Shown here piece by piece: positions 55,303 to 63,201 of a stretch of DNA of 63,468 nt; the first letter of the stretch is position 1, and every line of letters starts with the position of its first letter. Below the pieces are notes generated by a model. It did not search any database. It was not told where the DNA came from and saw nothing but the letters and a program-made list of their open reading frames with translations. The stretch comes from Deinococcus frigens DSM 12807 (lineage in GTDB: Bacteria > Deinococcota > Deinococci > Deinococcales > Deinococcaceae): contig NZ_JNIW01000020.1 of the NCBI RefSeq assembly GCF_000701425.1, positions 1 to 63,468 of the forward strand, given 5' to 3'. The position numbers and the translations under genes were made by a program.

Positions 55303-55356
55303 TGATGTGTGGAAAAAGATCGTGTTATGTGCAAAAAGAGTTATGTGCAAAAAGAG
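55303..55356. promoter_or_regulatory. Tandem repeats upstream of bioY, possible biotin operator
   Basis: Two perfect 16-bp direct repeats (TTATGTGCAAAAAGAG at 55325-55340 and 55341-55356) and a diverged third copy (TGATGTGTGGAAAAAGAT, 55303-55320) fill the gap between birA and bioY. They could be binding sites for the HTH-bearing BirA next door; this is inference. Confidence 0.4.
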
Positions 55357-55367
55357 CGGGCTGCGTT

Positions 55368-56312
55368 TCACGGGGCCGGACCACCGTCCAGAGCGCCGAT
55401 CAGTTCCACATCCCCGGCGCTGACCGTGTGCGGCCCGTTCGGGGTCTGGACGATCAGGCTGCCGCCCGCGTCCAGGCGTTCGGCGACGCCTTCCAGTGGG
55501 CCGCGCGGCGTCTGCACGCGCACCGGGCGGCCCAGGGTCACGCTGACCCGCGCCCAGGCCTCAAGAATCTCGGCGGGCGGGGCGCGCAGCCAGCGGTCAA
55601 GCTGCGCCAGGACGCTGCCCAGCACCCCCGCGCGGGTTACCCCTGAGCGCAGTTCGCTCAGGTGGGCCGCGCCCGCCGGAGCGCCGGAGACGTTCAGGCC
55701 GATGCCCAGGACCGCGCGCCGGGCTTCCTCGCCGCGCAGGTCCGCCTCCAGCAGAATGCCTGCCAGCTTGCGGCCACCAGGGGCCAGCAGGTCGTTGGGC
55801 CACTTCAAGCCGCCGACGCCGCAGGCCGCCTGAACGGCCACGCCCGCCGCCAGGGGCATCAGGGCCAGTTCGGGCAGGGTCAGGGGAGTCTCGCCGCCGT
55901 CCTCTCCCCCGCCGCGCAGCAGCACGCTGAAGGTCAAGGCTCCGGGGGCGGGGGACCACGCGCGCCCGCGCCGACCGCGCCCGCCGGTCTGGTATTCGGC
56001 CACCACCACCGCGCCGTGGGGGGCCGGGTCCGCCGCGTCGTCCGCCCAGGCACGAACCGTGTCCTGCGTGCTGCCCACGGTTCCCAGATAGCGCATGGCG
56101 GCCCCCAGCGTCCCAGCCCGGCGCACCAGCCCCGGCGCGGGCGTGCCAGGAGCCAGGGCGTATCCGGCGCGGGTGATCTGGACCGGGATGCCGCTTTCCA
56201 GCAGCTTGTGGGCCAATGTATGGACAGTCACGCGCCCCACGGCCAGCCGCCCGGCCAGCCTCTCCCCGGACTGAGGGGTATCGGTGAGCAAGTCTAACAG
56301 GCGCTGGGGCAT
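55368..56312 (-). CDS. birA: Biotin-protein ligase / biotin operon repressor BirA
   Basis: A 314-residue bifunctional BirA. Residues 1-60 form an N-terminal helix-turn-helix, and residues about 75-260 the ligase with GGRGRRGRAW (biotinyl-AMP loop) and GGLKWPNDLL. The C-terminal SH3-like domain is complete. It attaches biotin to carboxylases, and the HTH suggests it also represses transcription, with bioY the obvious target. ATG 56312 is preferred; longer upstream frames run into the Fur-family gene region. Confidence 0.92.
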   Translation of the reverse strand: MPQRLLDLLTDTPQSGERLAGRLAVGRVTVHTLAHKLLESGIPVQITRAGYALAPGTPAPGLVRRAGTLGAAMRYLGTVGSTQDTVRAWADDAADPAPHGAVVVAEYQTGGRGRRGRAWSPAPGALTFSVLLRGGGEDGGETPLTLPELALMPLAAGVAVQAACGVGGLKWPNDLLAPGGRKLAGILLEADLRGEEARRAVLGIGLNVSGAPAGAAHLSELRSGVTRAGVLGSVLAQLDRWLRAPPAEILEAWARVSVTLGRPVRVQTPRGPLEGVAERLDAGGSLIVQTPNGPHTVSAGDVELIGALDGGPAP

Positions 56313-56388
56313 CTCGTTCAGTGTTCTACAAGTTCGGGTGAACCAAAAGCAAGGGGAGGGAGAAATACGCCGAGCCGCCCCACCTTCC

Positions 56389-56428
56389 ATTTGCCCCCAC
56401 AGTGTCCTATTTGCGCCCACAGTGCCTT
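56389..56428. promoter_or_regulatory. Two 20-bp direct repeats before the Fur-family gene
   Basis: ATTTGCCCCCACAGTGTCCT (56389-56408) is followed at once by ATTTGCGCCCACAGTGCCTT (56409-56428), 17 of 20 identical. They lie 32-71 bp before the Fur-family start and in the divergent birA gap. Position suggests an operator for one of the two regulators. Confidence 0.4.
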
Positions 56429-56447
56429 TCTCAAACTGCGCCTTTGC

Positions 56448-56453
56448 TAGACT
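56448..56453 (+). promoter_or_regulatory. -10 box of a leaderless Fur-family transcript
   Basis: TAGACT ends 6 nt before ATG 56460, so transcription would start at about the start codon and leave no room for a ribosome site. Confidence 0.45.
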
Positions 56454-56459
56454 GACCGC

Positions 56460-56858
<399 letters not shown>

Positions 56859-56945
56859 GACGGTAAAACTTAAACGAGGCGACCGTAAATTTGGACCCGT
56901 TCCCAACTGGCGTGGTCTGTCACCATTTAGAGTGTAAGTTGGAGC

Positions 56946-59783
56946 ATGTTTGAACTTCTGGCAGCCCTGGCCCTGATCCTGTCGCTGGTGGCCCTGTCCC
57001 GCGCGGGCAAGGCACAGCAACAGGCGCAGACGCTGGCCCGGCGGCTGGAGTTGCTGGAAGCCGAGTTGCGGGCCGCGCGGTTGCGGCAGCCGGGAGCGAC
57101 TCTGCCTCCTGTGACCGTAGGCGAGCGAGTGGCCCCCGGAGGTCAGGAGCCGCCCACTTGGCCGGAAGATCAGCCCGCCGCGCCACCGCTCGCCAGCCTA
57201 GCAGCGCCCCCTAGAGCGCGCGGGCCGTCGCTGTGGGGGCCGCAGTTCAGCCGGGCGCGCATCAGCCTGATTGGCGGGGTGCTGGTGCTGGGGGGGCTGG
57301 CCTTTACGCTGCGGGCGCTGGGCGCTCCGGCATGGACGCTGCTGCTGGCGGTGTTCGCGTTTGGGGGGCTGCTGTACTTCAATGCGCGGCGGGTGCCGTG
57401 GCCGGTGTCCGGAGCGCTGCGCGGGCTGGGCTATGGCGTGGCGGCGCTGGGCGTGGGCAGCCTGTCGGCCCAACTCTCGGCCCAGCTCCCTGGCGGCTGG
57501 GGACCGGGCGCGGTGATGCTGGGCCTGCTGGGCCTGAGCGCGGCGCTGCTGTTCGATGCCTTGCGCCGCCGCGAGCTGCTGCTGGGCGCGCTGGCGGTGG
57601 GCGGCGCGGCCCTGAGCACCTGGATGCTCACCGACGATCTGGGCGAGTGGTCCATCCCGGCTGCGGGGGCGGCGCTGCTGCTGGCCGCCGTGGCGGTGTG
57701 GCCGGGCTGCGCGGCGCAGGACGCTGTCCATCAGGACAAGGGGGAAGATGATGCGGCTGGCCCCACCGCCCACGCCTCCCTCCGCGCGGCCCTGGCCCTG
57801 ACGCTGGGCGCTGCCGGGACGGTGCCGCTGGGCTGGTTCGTCGCCTCGCTCAATCATGTCGGGAACGGCCCGGCGCGGCTGCTGGAGGGCGAGCTGGGGC
57901 GGGGTGTCCTGGCGGCGGCCCTGCACCTGCCGCCCGGCCCGCTGGGTCTGCTGCCGTGGCTGGCGTTCAGTGTGCTGGCCCTGGGCGTGCCGCTGGCACT
58001 GCTCTCACGGCTGCGGCAGAGGGCAGGGGAAGACCCCTCAGATGGTCGCCCCGACGGCGTTTCCCTGGGCGCGGCCTGGGCGAGTCTGGCCCCACAGGTG
58101 CTGGTGGCGGCGGCAGTGGGCGCGGCGCTGGGCGATACCGGTTCAAAGGCGGGCGCGCTGGGGCTGACCCTGGCCATCCTGGCCGCGTTGCTGGCAGCGG
58201 TCTGGCTGGCCTGGACCCGCCGGGGGGCGCAGGACTCGCCGCTGGCGGGCGCGGTGGCGGGCGCGGTGGCGGGCAGCCTGACGGCGGGCGCGGCAGGGGT
58301 GGCCGGGGCGCTGGCGCTGAGCGTGCTGGGGCCGCGCACCGAACCCCTGGCGCTGGCGGGCGTGGCGGCGGCGCTGCTGCTGGTGGGCCTGTACGGGCGC
58401 AGCCGCTTCTGGCTGCGGGTGGGCGCGTTGGCCCTGGCCTTGACGGCGCTATGGGGGGCGTGGATGACGGTGGGCTTCGGTGCGGTCCCGCTGCTGGCTT
58501 CCCCGGATGACCTTCGCACAGCGCTGCTGGGGGCCGCCCCCGCCGCGCTGGGCCTGCTGGCGGCGTGGCGGGTGGGCCGCGATTCATGGGCCATGACCCT
58601 GCCCAGACAGGTCAGGAAAACCAGCGCGCAGAGCGTAGAAAACGCGCCGCGCACCGAACTCTCCCGCATCCCCACGCTGCTGGCGGGCCTGTGCAGCGCG
58701 GTGCTGGCGCTGGCGCTGCTGGCCGCCGGATCAGCGGCACTGGCGGGCGGGGTGCTGATAGCGGCGGCGGCGCTGTGGACGCGTTCGCAGGAGCGTTCCG
58801 AAAACACCGTTCCCTTCTGGGTTGCTGCCCCGCTCCTGACGCTGGGCAGCCTGCTGCTGACCCAGGCCACGGTGCCGACGCCGCCATTACTCCTGGGCGT
58901 CGCGGTGGCCCTGCTGGCGGGCGCGGCGCTGCTGCGGGCCGCAGGGCGCAGCTTTGCCGACGCCGCGCCACGCGGGCTGGCCGAGGGCACCGCCCTGACC
59001 GTGCTGGCCTTGGCGCTGACCCGCGCCGCGCAGGAATGGTGGCCCGCGCTGGGCCTTCCCGGCGCGCTGGCGCTGCTGGCCGTGCTGACCGCGCCGCTGA
59101 GGCTGGCCCTAGGCTGGAGCCGCATGGACGCGCTGCTGGGCCTGGGCGGTCTGGTCCTGCTGAGCCTGATCATGGCGGGCTGGCCGGTTGACGTCCCGGA
59201 CAGCTATGGGGGGGCGAATGACCGGATTCAGGTGGCTGCCCTAGGCGGCCCGCTGCTGGCCGCCGCGTGGTGGCTGACCCGCACGGCAGGTGGCCTGCTG
59301 CGGTGGCTCGCCCCGCTGACCCGCCCCTTCGGCGGTCTCCCGCCCGACGCCGGGGCGCAGCCGCCAGTCGCGCAGGCCCTGTGGCTGGGAGCCTGGGCGC
59401 TGCTGGTCCCGCTGGCCCTGGGCGTACGTTTCAGCGTCCTGAAGGCCGATCTGAAGCCCTGGCTGGTGGCCTCCAGCCTGGCGCTGCTGCTGGTGGGGCT
59501 GGTGGCCGCCGTCCGGGCACACCGAGCAGGGAATACGGGCGGGGCCGGCGGCACGGGTGCGCCGTGGGCCAGAGCGCTGTGGACCGCTGGCCTGGCGCTG
59601 ATCGCCGGGGCCGGGGTCAAGGGCGCGCTGCTGGACGCCGCCTATTTTCCCAATTCGGCGGCAGGCCTGGGCATCGCCGTGCTGGTCACGGGCCTGAGTC
59701 TGCTGGCGGTGGCGATTCTGGCCCCCCGCCCGGCGGCCCCGGCCCCAGCTTCGGAGAAGTTGTCCGGAGGGCCGCCGGGATGA
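56946..59783 (+). CDS. Large DUF2339 multi-pass membrane protein
   Basis: A 945-residue protein opening with one membrane helix and a coiled coil (residues 18-55, QAQTLARRLELLEAELRAAR). A Pro-rich stretch follows, then about 25 or more Leu/Ala-rich membrane segments to the end. This is the DUF2339 layout. Function unknown. A short hydrophilic loop (about 540-580) breaks the membrane part. The gene appears to be a single unit. Confidence 0.85.
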   Translation: MFELLAALALILSLVALSRAGKAQQQAQTLARRLELLEAELRAARLRQPGATLPPVTVGERVAPGGQEPPTWPEDQPAAPPLASLAAPPRARGPSLWGPQFSRARISLIGGVLVLGGLAFTLRALGAPAWTLLLAVFAFGGLLYFNARRVPWPVSGALRGLGYGVAALGVGSLSAQLSAQLPGGWGPGAVMLGLLGLSAALLFDALRRRELLLGALAVGGAALSTWMLTDDLGEWSIPAAGAALLLAAVAVWPGCAAQDAVHQDKGEDDAAGPTAHASLRAALALTLGAAGTVPLGWFVASLNHVGNGPARLLEGELGRGVLAAALHLPPGPLGLLPWLAFSVLALGVPLALLSRLRQRAGEDPSDGRPDGVSLGAAWASLAPQVLVAAAVGAALGDTGSKAGALGLTLAILAALLAAVWLAWTRRGAQDSPLAGAVAGAVAGSLTAGAAGVAGALALSVLGPRTEPLALAGVAAALLLVGLYGRSRFWLRVGALALALTALWGAWMTVGFGAVPLLASPDDLRTALLGAAPAALGLLAAWRVGRDSWAMTLPRQVRKTSAQSVENAPRTELSRIPTLLAGLCSAVLALALLAAGSAALAGGVLIAAAALWTRSQERSENTVPFWVAAPLLTLGSLLLTQATVPTPPLLLGVAVALLAGAALLRAAGRSFADAAPRGLAEGTALTVLALALTRAAQEWWPALGLPGALALLAVLTAPLRLALGWSRMDALLGLGGLVLLSLIMAGWPVDVPDSYGGANDRIQVAALGGPLLAAAWWLTRTAGGLLRWLAPLTRPFGGLPPDAGAQPPVAQALWLGAWALLVPLALGVRFSVLKADLKPWLVASSLALLLVGLVAAVRAHRAGNTGGAGGTGAPWARALWTAGLALIAGAGVKGALLDAAYFPNSAAGLGIAVLVTGLSLLAVAILAPRPAAPAPASEKLSGGPPG

Positions 59784-59896
59784 TGCCTGGCCCAGGCAAA
59801 AGAGTGCGGCTGATATGAGAAGGTGGCCGCCTTGACTCATCCAGATAGCACGAAAATCCCCTGCATTCTCTCTGGGAGATCAGCTAAGCTCAGCCG

Positions 59897-60343
59897 ATGT
59901 CCCCCACAACCCGGCCAGAGGTCTTCCTCGATAACCCGGTAGGCTCGGCCCTGAATGCCGATGTCAAGGGTAAAGTCGTGGTCACACGCTCGGCGGGCGC
60001 ACTGTATTTGCTGGATGTGCTGGAAAAGCGCCCCCGCGCACTAATCGTGCGCGAAGACCTTCAGGCCGTGGACGAAATCCTGTGCTGCGTCAGTCTGCGA
60101 CAGGGCGAGGGTCTGTATCTGGGACCGCCCATGAACCACTTGCCCCTGACACCCAGCGAGCGCCGAATCCTGCAATTTGTCGCCTGCGGCTTATCTAATC
60201 CGGAAATCGCTAAAAAAATTGGCCGAGAGGTGAGTACGGTCAACAGTCAGGTGAGCAGTATCCTCCAGAAAATGGATGTTAAAAGCCGTCGCCACGCGCA
60301 GAATCTGTACTGGGGCCATGACTTACCCCCCCCCCTTATCTAG
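59897..60343 (+). CDS. LuxR-type HTH regulator with C-tract at the 3' end
   Basis: A 148-residue protein. Residues about 80-140 are a LuxR/NarL helix-turn-helix (LTPSERRILQFVACGLSNPE, VSTVNSQVSSILQKMDV). The first 75 residues look like a shortened receiver-like domain with no clear phospho-Asp. The end is encoded by ten C in a row (60326-60335), giving PPPLI. A slip in that tract would change the last residues. It lies upstream of the secreted thioredoxin-like gene and the cysteine-rich island, and may control them. Confidence 0.8.
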   Translation: MSPTTRPEVFLDNPVGSALNADVKGKVVVTRSAGALYLLDVLEKRPRALIVREDLQAVDEILCCVSLRQGEGLYLGPPMNHLPLTPSERRILQFVACGLSNPEIAKKIGREVSTVNSQVSSILQKMDVKSRRHAQNLYWGHDLPPPLI

Positions 60344-60412
60344 ACAACTAACGAAGAGTCATCCGTAGGGCTGTGGATGCGCCGAAGATTGCCCCCGAAC
60401 TAGGCTTGCCCC

Positions 60413-61294
60413 ATGCAAAAACTGATTCTGCTGGGAGCGTTGCTTCTGGGCGGTTCGGCCCTCGCCTTCGACGGCACGCCCCGGACCGACTGCCTGGGAA
60501 AACCCGTAAAAACCACTGCCCTGCCGCACAGCGGGCAACCCACCGTCTACGTGTTTGCCCAGCCCGACTGCGCCGCGTGCAGCCTGCAACTGGGCGCGCT
60601 GTCGGCCCTGCAAAAAAGCAACCCAAAGTTGCAGATCACGCTGGTCACGGAGCAGAACAGCGCGGCCCTCAGGGAGTACCTGAGCGGCTTTGCGCTGACG
60701 CCCACGGTCTACGCCGACACTGCGGGCGAGAGCCTGAAAGCCCTGGCCCTGAAGACCATTCCCGCCGTGATGTACGTGAACGCCGCTGGAACCGTGGAGG
60801 GCTTTTACGAGGGAACCTTGACCAACGCCGAGACCCGCGAGCTGGGCGGCGCGCTGATTGCCGGGAAGCCCCTGCCCCGGCTGACGGTTCCCGGCGGGGT
60901 GGGCAGTCTGGCCCCCGCGTTGCCCGGTGTGGACTGGGCGGGCAGCAAGAATAACCTTCTGATCTTCCACTCGGCCACCTGCCACTTCTGCGAGGAAGAG
61001 CTGCCGTACTTGCTGAAGTACGCCAAAGAGCATCCAGAGGTGGCGGTGTGGATTGTTGCGCCGGACGGCTTGGAAGCTGTGCAGAAGCAGTTCGCGGAGG
61101 CTTCAAAGAATGTGCGGGTGGTGCAGGACGCGGGAGATAAGGATGCCGGGGCAAAGTTGTTTACCGCATATAGGGCGCAGGGAACGCCGACTCAGGTATT
61201 GGTGGACAGCACGGGTCGGATCAAGTGGAGGGGAGCGGGATTTGACAAGACCGGACTCAATCCATTTGAGGCAGGCAAGTTACCGCTGGAGTGA
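60413..61294 (+). CDS. Secreted protein with two thioredoxin-like domains
   Basis: A 293-residue exported protein. The signal peptide is residues 1-18 (ending GSALA). Domain one (about 25-150) has CAAC at 53-56 with cis-Pro in LKTIPAVMYV. Domain two (about 165-290) has CHFC at 190-193 with GTPTQVLV. Neither motif is the CGPC of thioredoxin; such residues often favour oxidation or isomerisation of disulfides. It ends 1 bp before an ATG in the next frame and 45 bp before the first cysteine-rich protein, so it is probably the folding helper for that protein. Confidence 0.85.
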   Translation: MQKLILLGALLLGGSALAFDGTPRTDCLGKPVKTTALPHSGQPTVYVFAQPDCAACSLQLGALSALQKSNPKLQITLVTEQNSAALREYLSGFALTPTVYADTAGESLKALALKTIPAVMYVNAAGTVEGFYEGTLTNAETRELGGALIAGKPLPRLTVPGGVGSLAPALPGVDWAGSKNNLLIFHSATCHFCEEELPYLLKYAKEHPEVAVWIVAPDGLEAVQKQFAEASKNVRVVQDAGDKDAGAKLFTAYRAQGTPTQVLVDSTGRIKWRGAGFDKTGLNPFEAGKLPLE

Positions 61295-61339
61295 ATGATG
61301 GAGTCACTGGCCGCTAGGCCATGCTCAACAGGAGAAATT

Positions 61340-61828
61340 ATGAAGAAACTTGGTATTTTGGGCGCATTATTGGCGACAATGGCTATTTCTGGCTTTGCTG
61401 GAGCATCTGGGTGGGGCGATGTCACGGCTAGTCAGACTCTCTGGACTACCATACCGAAGGATGGCGAACCGAAAATAGATTCGATTCCCGTTTACGATGA
61501 TGGTGGCGCATCATGTAGCTATTCGCAGTGGACTGAGAGCAGAACCGTCAACTACAGCTCCTTTGATGAAGCTATGACGGCGGGAGCTTGCACTGGAGCA
61601 ATGTACACTATGTCTAGGATACCTGGAGTCAATAAAGTTATTACCACCATCATAAACAAATCTACTGTGAATACTCAAGCCATTGGGGCTGGCGGTATAG
61701 CTGGCACAATTCAATATTGCAAATCGGAGATTCAAAAATATGTAGAGGGACTTGATACGCGTACATGTACGAGAAGCTGGAATACTTATTACAAGACATG
61801 TGGAACTGTCTGTGGCTCTTGGTATTAG
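61340..61828 (+). CDS. Secreted six-cysteine protein A, unknown family
   Basis: A 162-residue exported protein. The signal peptide is MKKLGILGALLATMAISGFA, with cleavage expected near residue 22. The mature chain has Cys at 59, 84, 127, 143, 154 and 158, a Gly-rich stretch (AIGAGGIAGT) and a Trp near the end. GGAG before ATG 61340 supports this start; an in-frame ATG at 61295 would add 15 residues. It is clearly a paralogue of protein B (62369-62890): same Cys spacing, SQWTE, GLDTRTCTR and TVCG. AT-rich codons. Possibly a bacteriocin-like effector; inference. Confidence 0.75.
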   Translation: MKKLGILGALLATMAISGFAGASGWGDVTASQTLWTTIPKDGEPKIDSIPVYDDGGASCSYSQWTESRTVNYSSFDEAMTAGACTGAMYTMSRIPGVNKVITTIINKSTVNTQAIGAGGIAGTIQYCKSEIQKYVEGLDTRTCTRSWNTYYKTCGTVCGSWY

Positions 61829-61916
61829 AAAATAAAATAATAAGATGACAGATATGATGCGTCTTAATTATATCTGCCATCCTGATTGTATAATTTGTAC
61901 CAAGAAGAGGAATGAT

Positions 61917-62264
61917 GTGTTAAAAACTAAGAATAATATCCCTACAATATTGTTCGCACTACTTGCGATAGCACTTTTTACGATTGAAACGGTGTCGTCT
62001 GATGAATTTGGTTACTTTAGTAGTTACCTACAAATACTGTTCTTCGTTTACAGTGGCTATATTCTAATAACTTACATCAAAGTTTTATTTTCGACAGAGA
62101 TAGAACCAAGTAAAGTAACTTACAATTACAAGTCTGCATTTGTTTGGATAACCCTCTTTTTCTCCTTGGTCTATTTTCTGATGACCATGAATTATGTTTT
62201 GTTTCCGTATGCATTAGTCTTTGTGTTTGGTGGAATGATAATGGATCAAATGTTCAACAAATAA
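61917..62264 (+). CDS. Four-helix membrane protein, immunity-like
   Basis: A 115-residue protein with four hydrophobic helices (about 8-26, 34-56, 72-94, 95-112) and a small basic N-terminus. GTG 61917 has AGAGGA 6 nt upstream; an ATG at 61845 would add a Cys-rich lead without a ribosome site. No family recognised. It sits between the two secreted six-cysteine genes, the usual place for an immunity or export partner. Base composition is strongly AT-rich compared with the rest of the window, a sign of transfer. Confidence 0.6.
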   Translation: MLKTKNNIPTILFALLAIALFTIETVSSDEFGYFSSYLQILFFVYSGYILITYIKVLFSTEIEPSKVTYNYKSAFVWITLFFSLVYFLMTMNYVLFPYALVFVFGGMIMDQMFNK

Positions 62265-62368
62265 ATACAACGCTCGATATTTTAGCCAAAATATGTAAAA
62301 CACAGGGTTTCCCAACTTATGGTAGGACCACAGGACAGCGTGGAGTAGCCAAAAGGAGGGCCAGGCTG

Positions 62369-62890
62369 GTGTCTGGAGTGAAACTGGCTGCTAGGCCATG
62401 CTCAATGGGAAAAATTATAAAGAAACTTAGTATTTTGGGCGCAGTATTGATGACAGTGGCTGTCTCTGGTTTTGCTGGAGCAACTGGTTGGGGCGAGGTG
62501 AGCAATTCTGGTACGCCTTGGCAACAGGTCAAACCACCACCAACCAACCCTGACGGCGTGGTTGTACCTGATCCGGGCAGCTCGACTTGTAACTGGAGTC
62601 AATGGACCGAGACCCGCGATGTGAATTTTAGCACCCTTGATTCAATGATCTCGGTAGCAGCTTGCGCTTGGATTGGGAGTAGGGTCGCTGTCTCAACCGC
62701 CGGCATGAAGACCATAAAGACGATCACGAATAAAGCTCCATATGCCGCTGGTGCAGGGGCAGCAGGTGCAGTGGCAGGCTGTGAAACTTCGATTGAAAAA
62801 TATATTACTGGCCTCGATACTAGAACGTGCACTAGAGCATGGAGCGCCGCTTTGAAGATGTGTGAGACCGTTTGCGGGACGTGGCACTAA
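62369..62890 (+). CDS. Secreted six-cysteine protein B, paralogue of protein A
   Basis: A 173-residue exported protein from GTG 62369, which has AGGAGGG 8 nt upstream. Counting from the internal ATG 62405 (161 residues), Cys are at 62, 87, 126, 142, 153 and 157. The spacings 25, 39, 16, 11 and 4 nearly match protein A (25, 43, 16, 11, 4). The signal segment is KKLSILGAVLMTVAVSGFAGA, and a Gly/Ala-rich stretch AAGAGAAGAVAG precedes Cys126. Where protein A starts with ATG, this copy has ATA and a poorer ribosome site, so its start has moved upstream. Function unknown. Confidence 0.72.
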   Translation: MSGVKLAARPCSMGKIIKKLSILGAVLMTVAVSGFAGATGWGEVSNSGTPWQQVKPPPTNPDGVVVPDPGSSTCNWSQWTETRDVNFSTLDSMISVAACAWIGSRVAVSTAGMKTIKTITNKAPYAAGAGAAGAVAGCETSIEKYITGLDTRTCTRAWSAALKMCETVCGTWH

Positions 62891-62895
62891 ATTAA

Positions 62896-62928
62896 GATGA
62901 GAAGCCTCTAGACACGAGGCTTCTCATC
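62896..62928 (+). terminator. Perfect 13-bp stem terminator after protein B
   Basis: GATGAGAAGCCTC, loop TAGACAC, GAGGCTTCTCATC, then TCTC. It begins 5 bp after the stop of the second six-cysteine gene and is the strongest hairpin in the island. It separates that gene from the 50-residue protein that follows. Confidence 0.75.
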
Positions 62929-62981
62929 TCTCAACTTATGTGAATCGCTTCAGTTTTAGGTGCTAGCTTGAGAGAGGAATT

Positions 62982-63134
62982 ATGTTTTATGTAGTTTTAT
63001 TCTTCGGAATATGCATATCTTCTTACCTACTCACAGGAGGGAACACAGAAAAGGCAATAGCCATTGCTTTTAGCGGCACCCTGACCACTTATCTAACTTT
63101 GAAATTAAAATCACGTCCCAAGACCAAAAGGTGA
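62982..63134 (+). CDS. Small two-helix membrane protein, immunity-like
   Basis: A 50-residue protein with two hydrophobic stretches (MFYVVLFFGICISSYLL, about 1-17, and AIAIAFSGTLTTYLTL, about 25-40) and a basic tail (KSRPKTKR). GAGAGGAATT just before ATG 62982 is a good ribosome site. AT-rich like the rest of the island. It stands after the second six-cysteine gene as the four-helix protein stands after the first. No family recognised. Confidence 0.55.
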   Translation: MFYVVLFFGICISSYLLTGGNTEKAIAIAFSGTLTTYLTLKLKSRPKTKR

Positions 63135-63201
63135 GGGATAAAACCTGACGGCCTGACAGAAATTATGAGAAAGCGTCCCCGGTAGGCGACACTTTCTGTT
63201 T

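Noticed and set aside
58245..58315. Tandem GCGGGCGCGGTG-like repeats
   Set aside because: Low-complexity coding DNA for Ala/Gly-rich membrane helices, not an independent repeat element.
57854..59173. Minus-strand open frame of 439 codons inside the DUF2339 gene
   Set aside because: It is Ala/Ser/Pro/Arg-rich shadow sequence; the sense frame has clear membrane helices.
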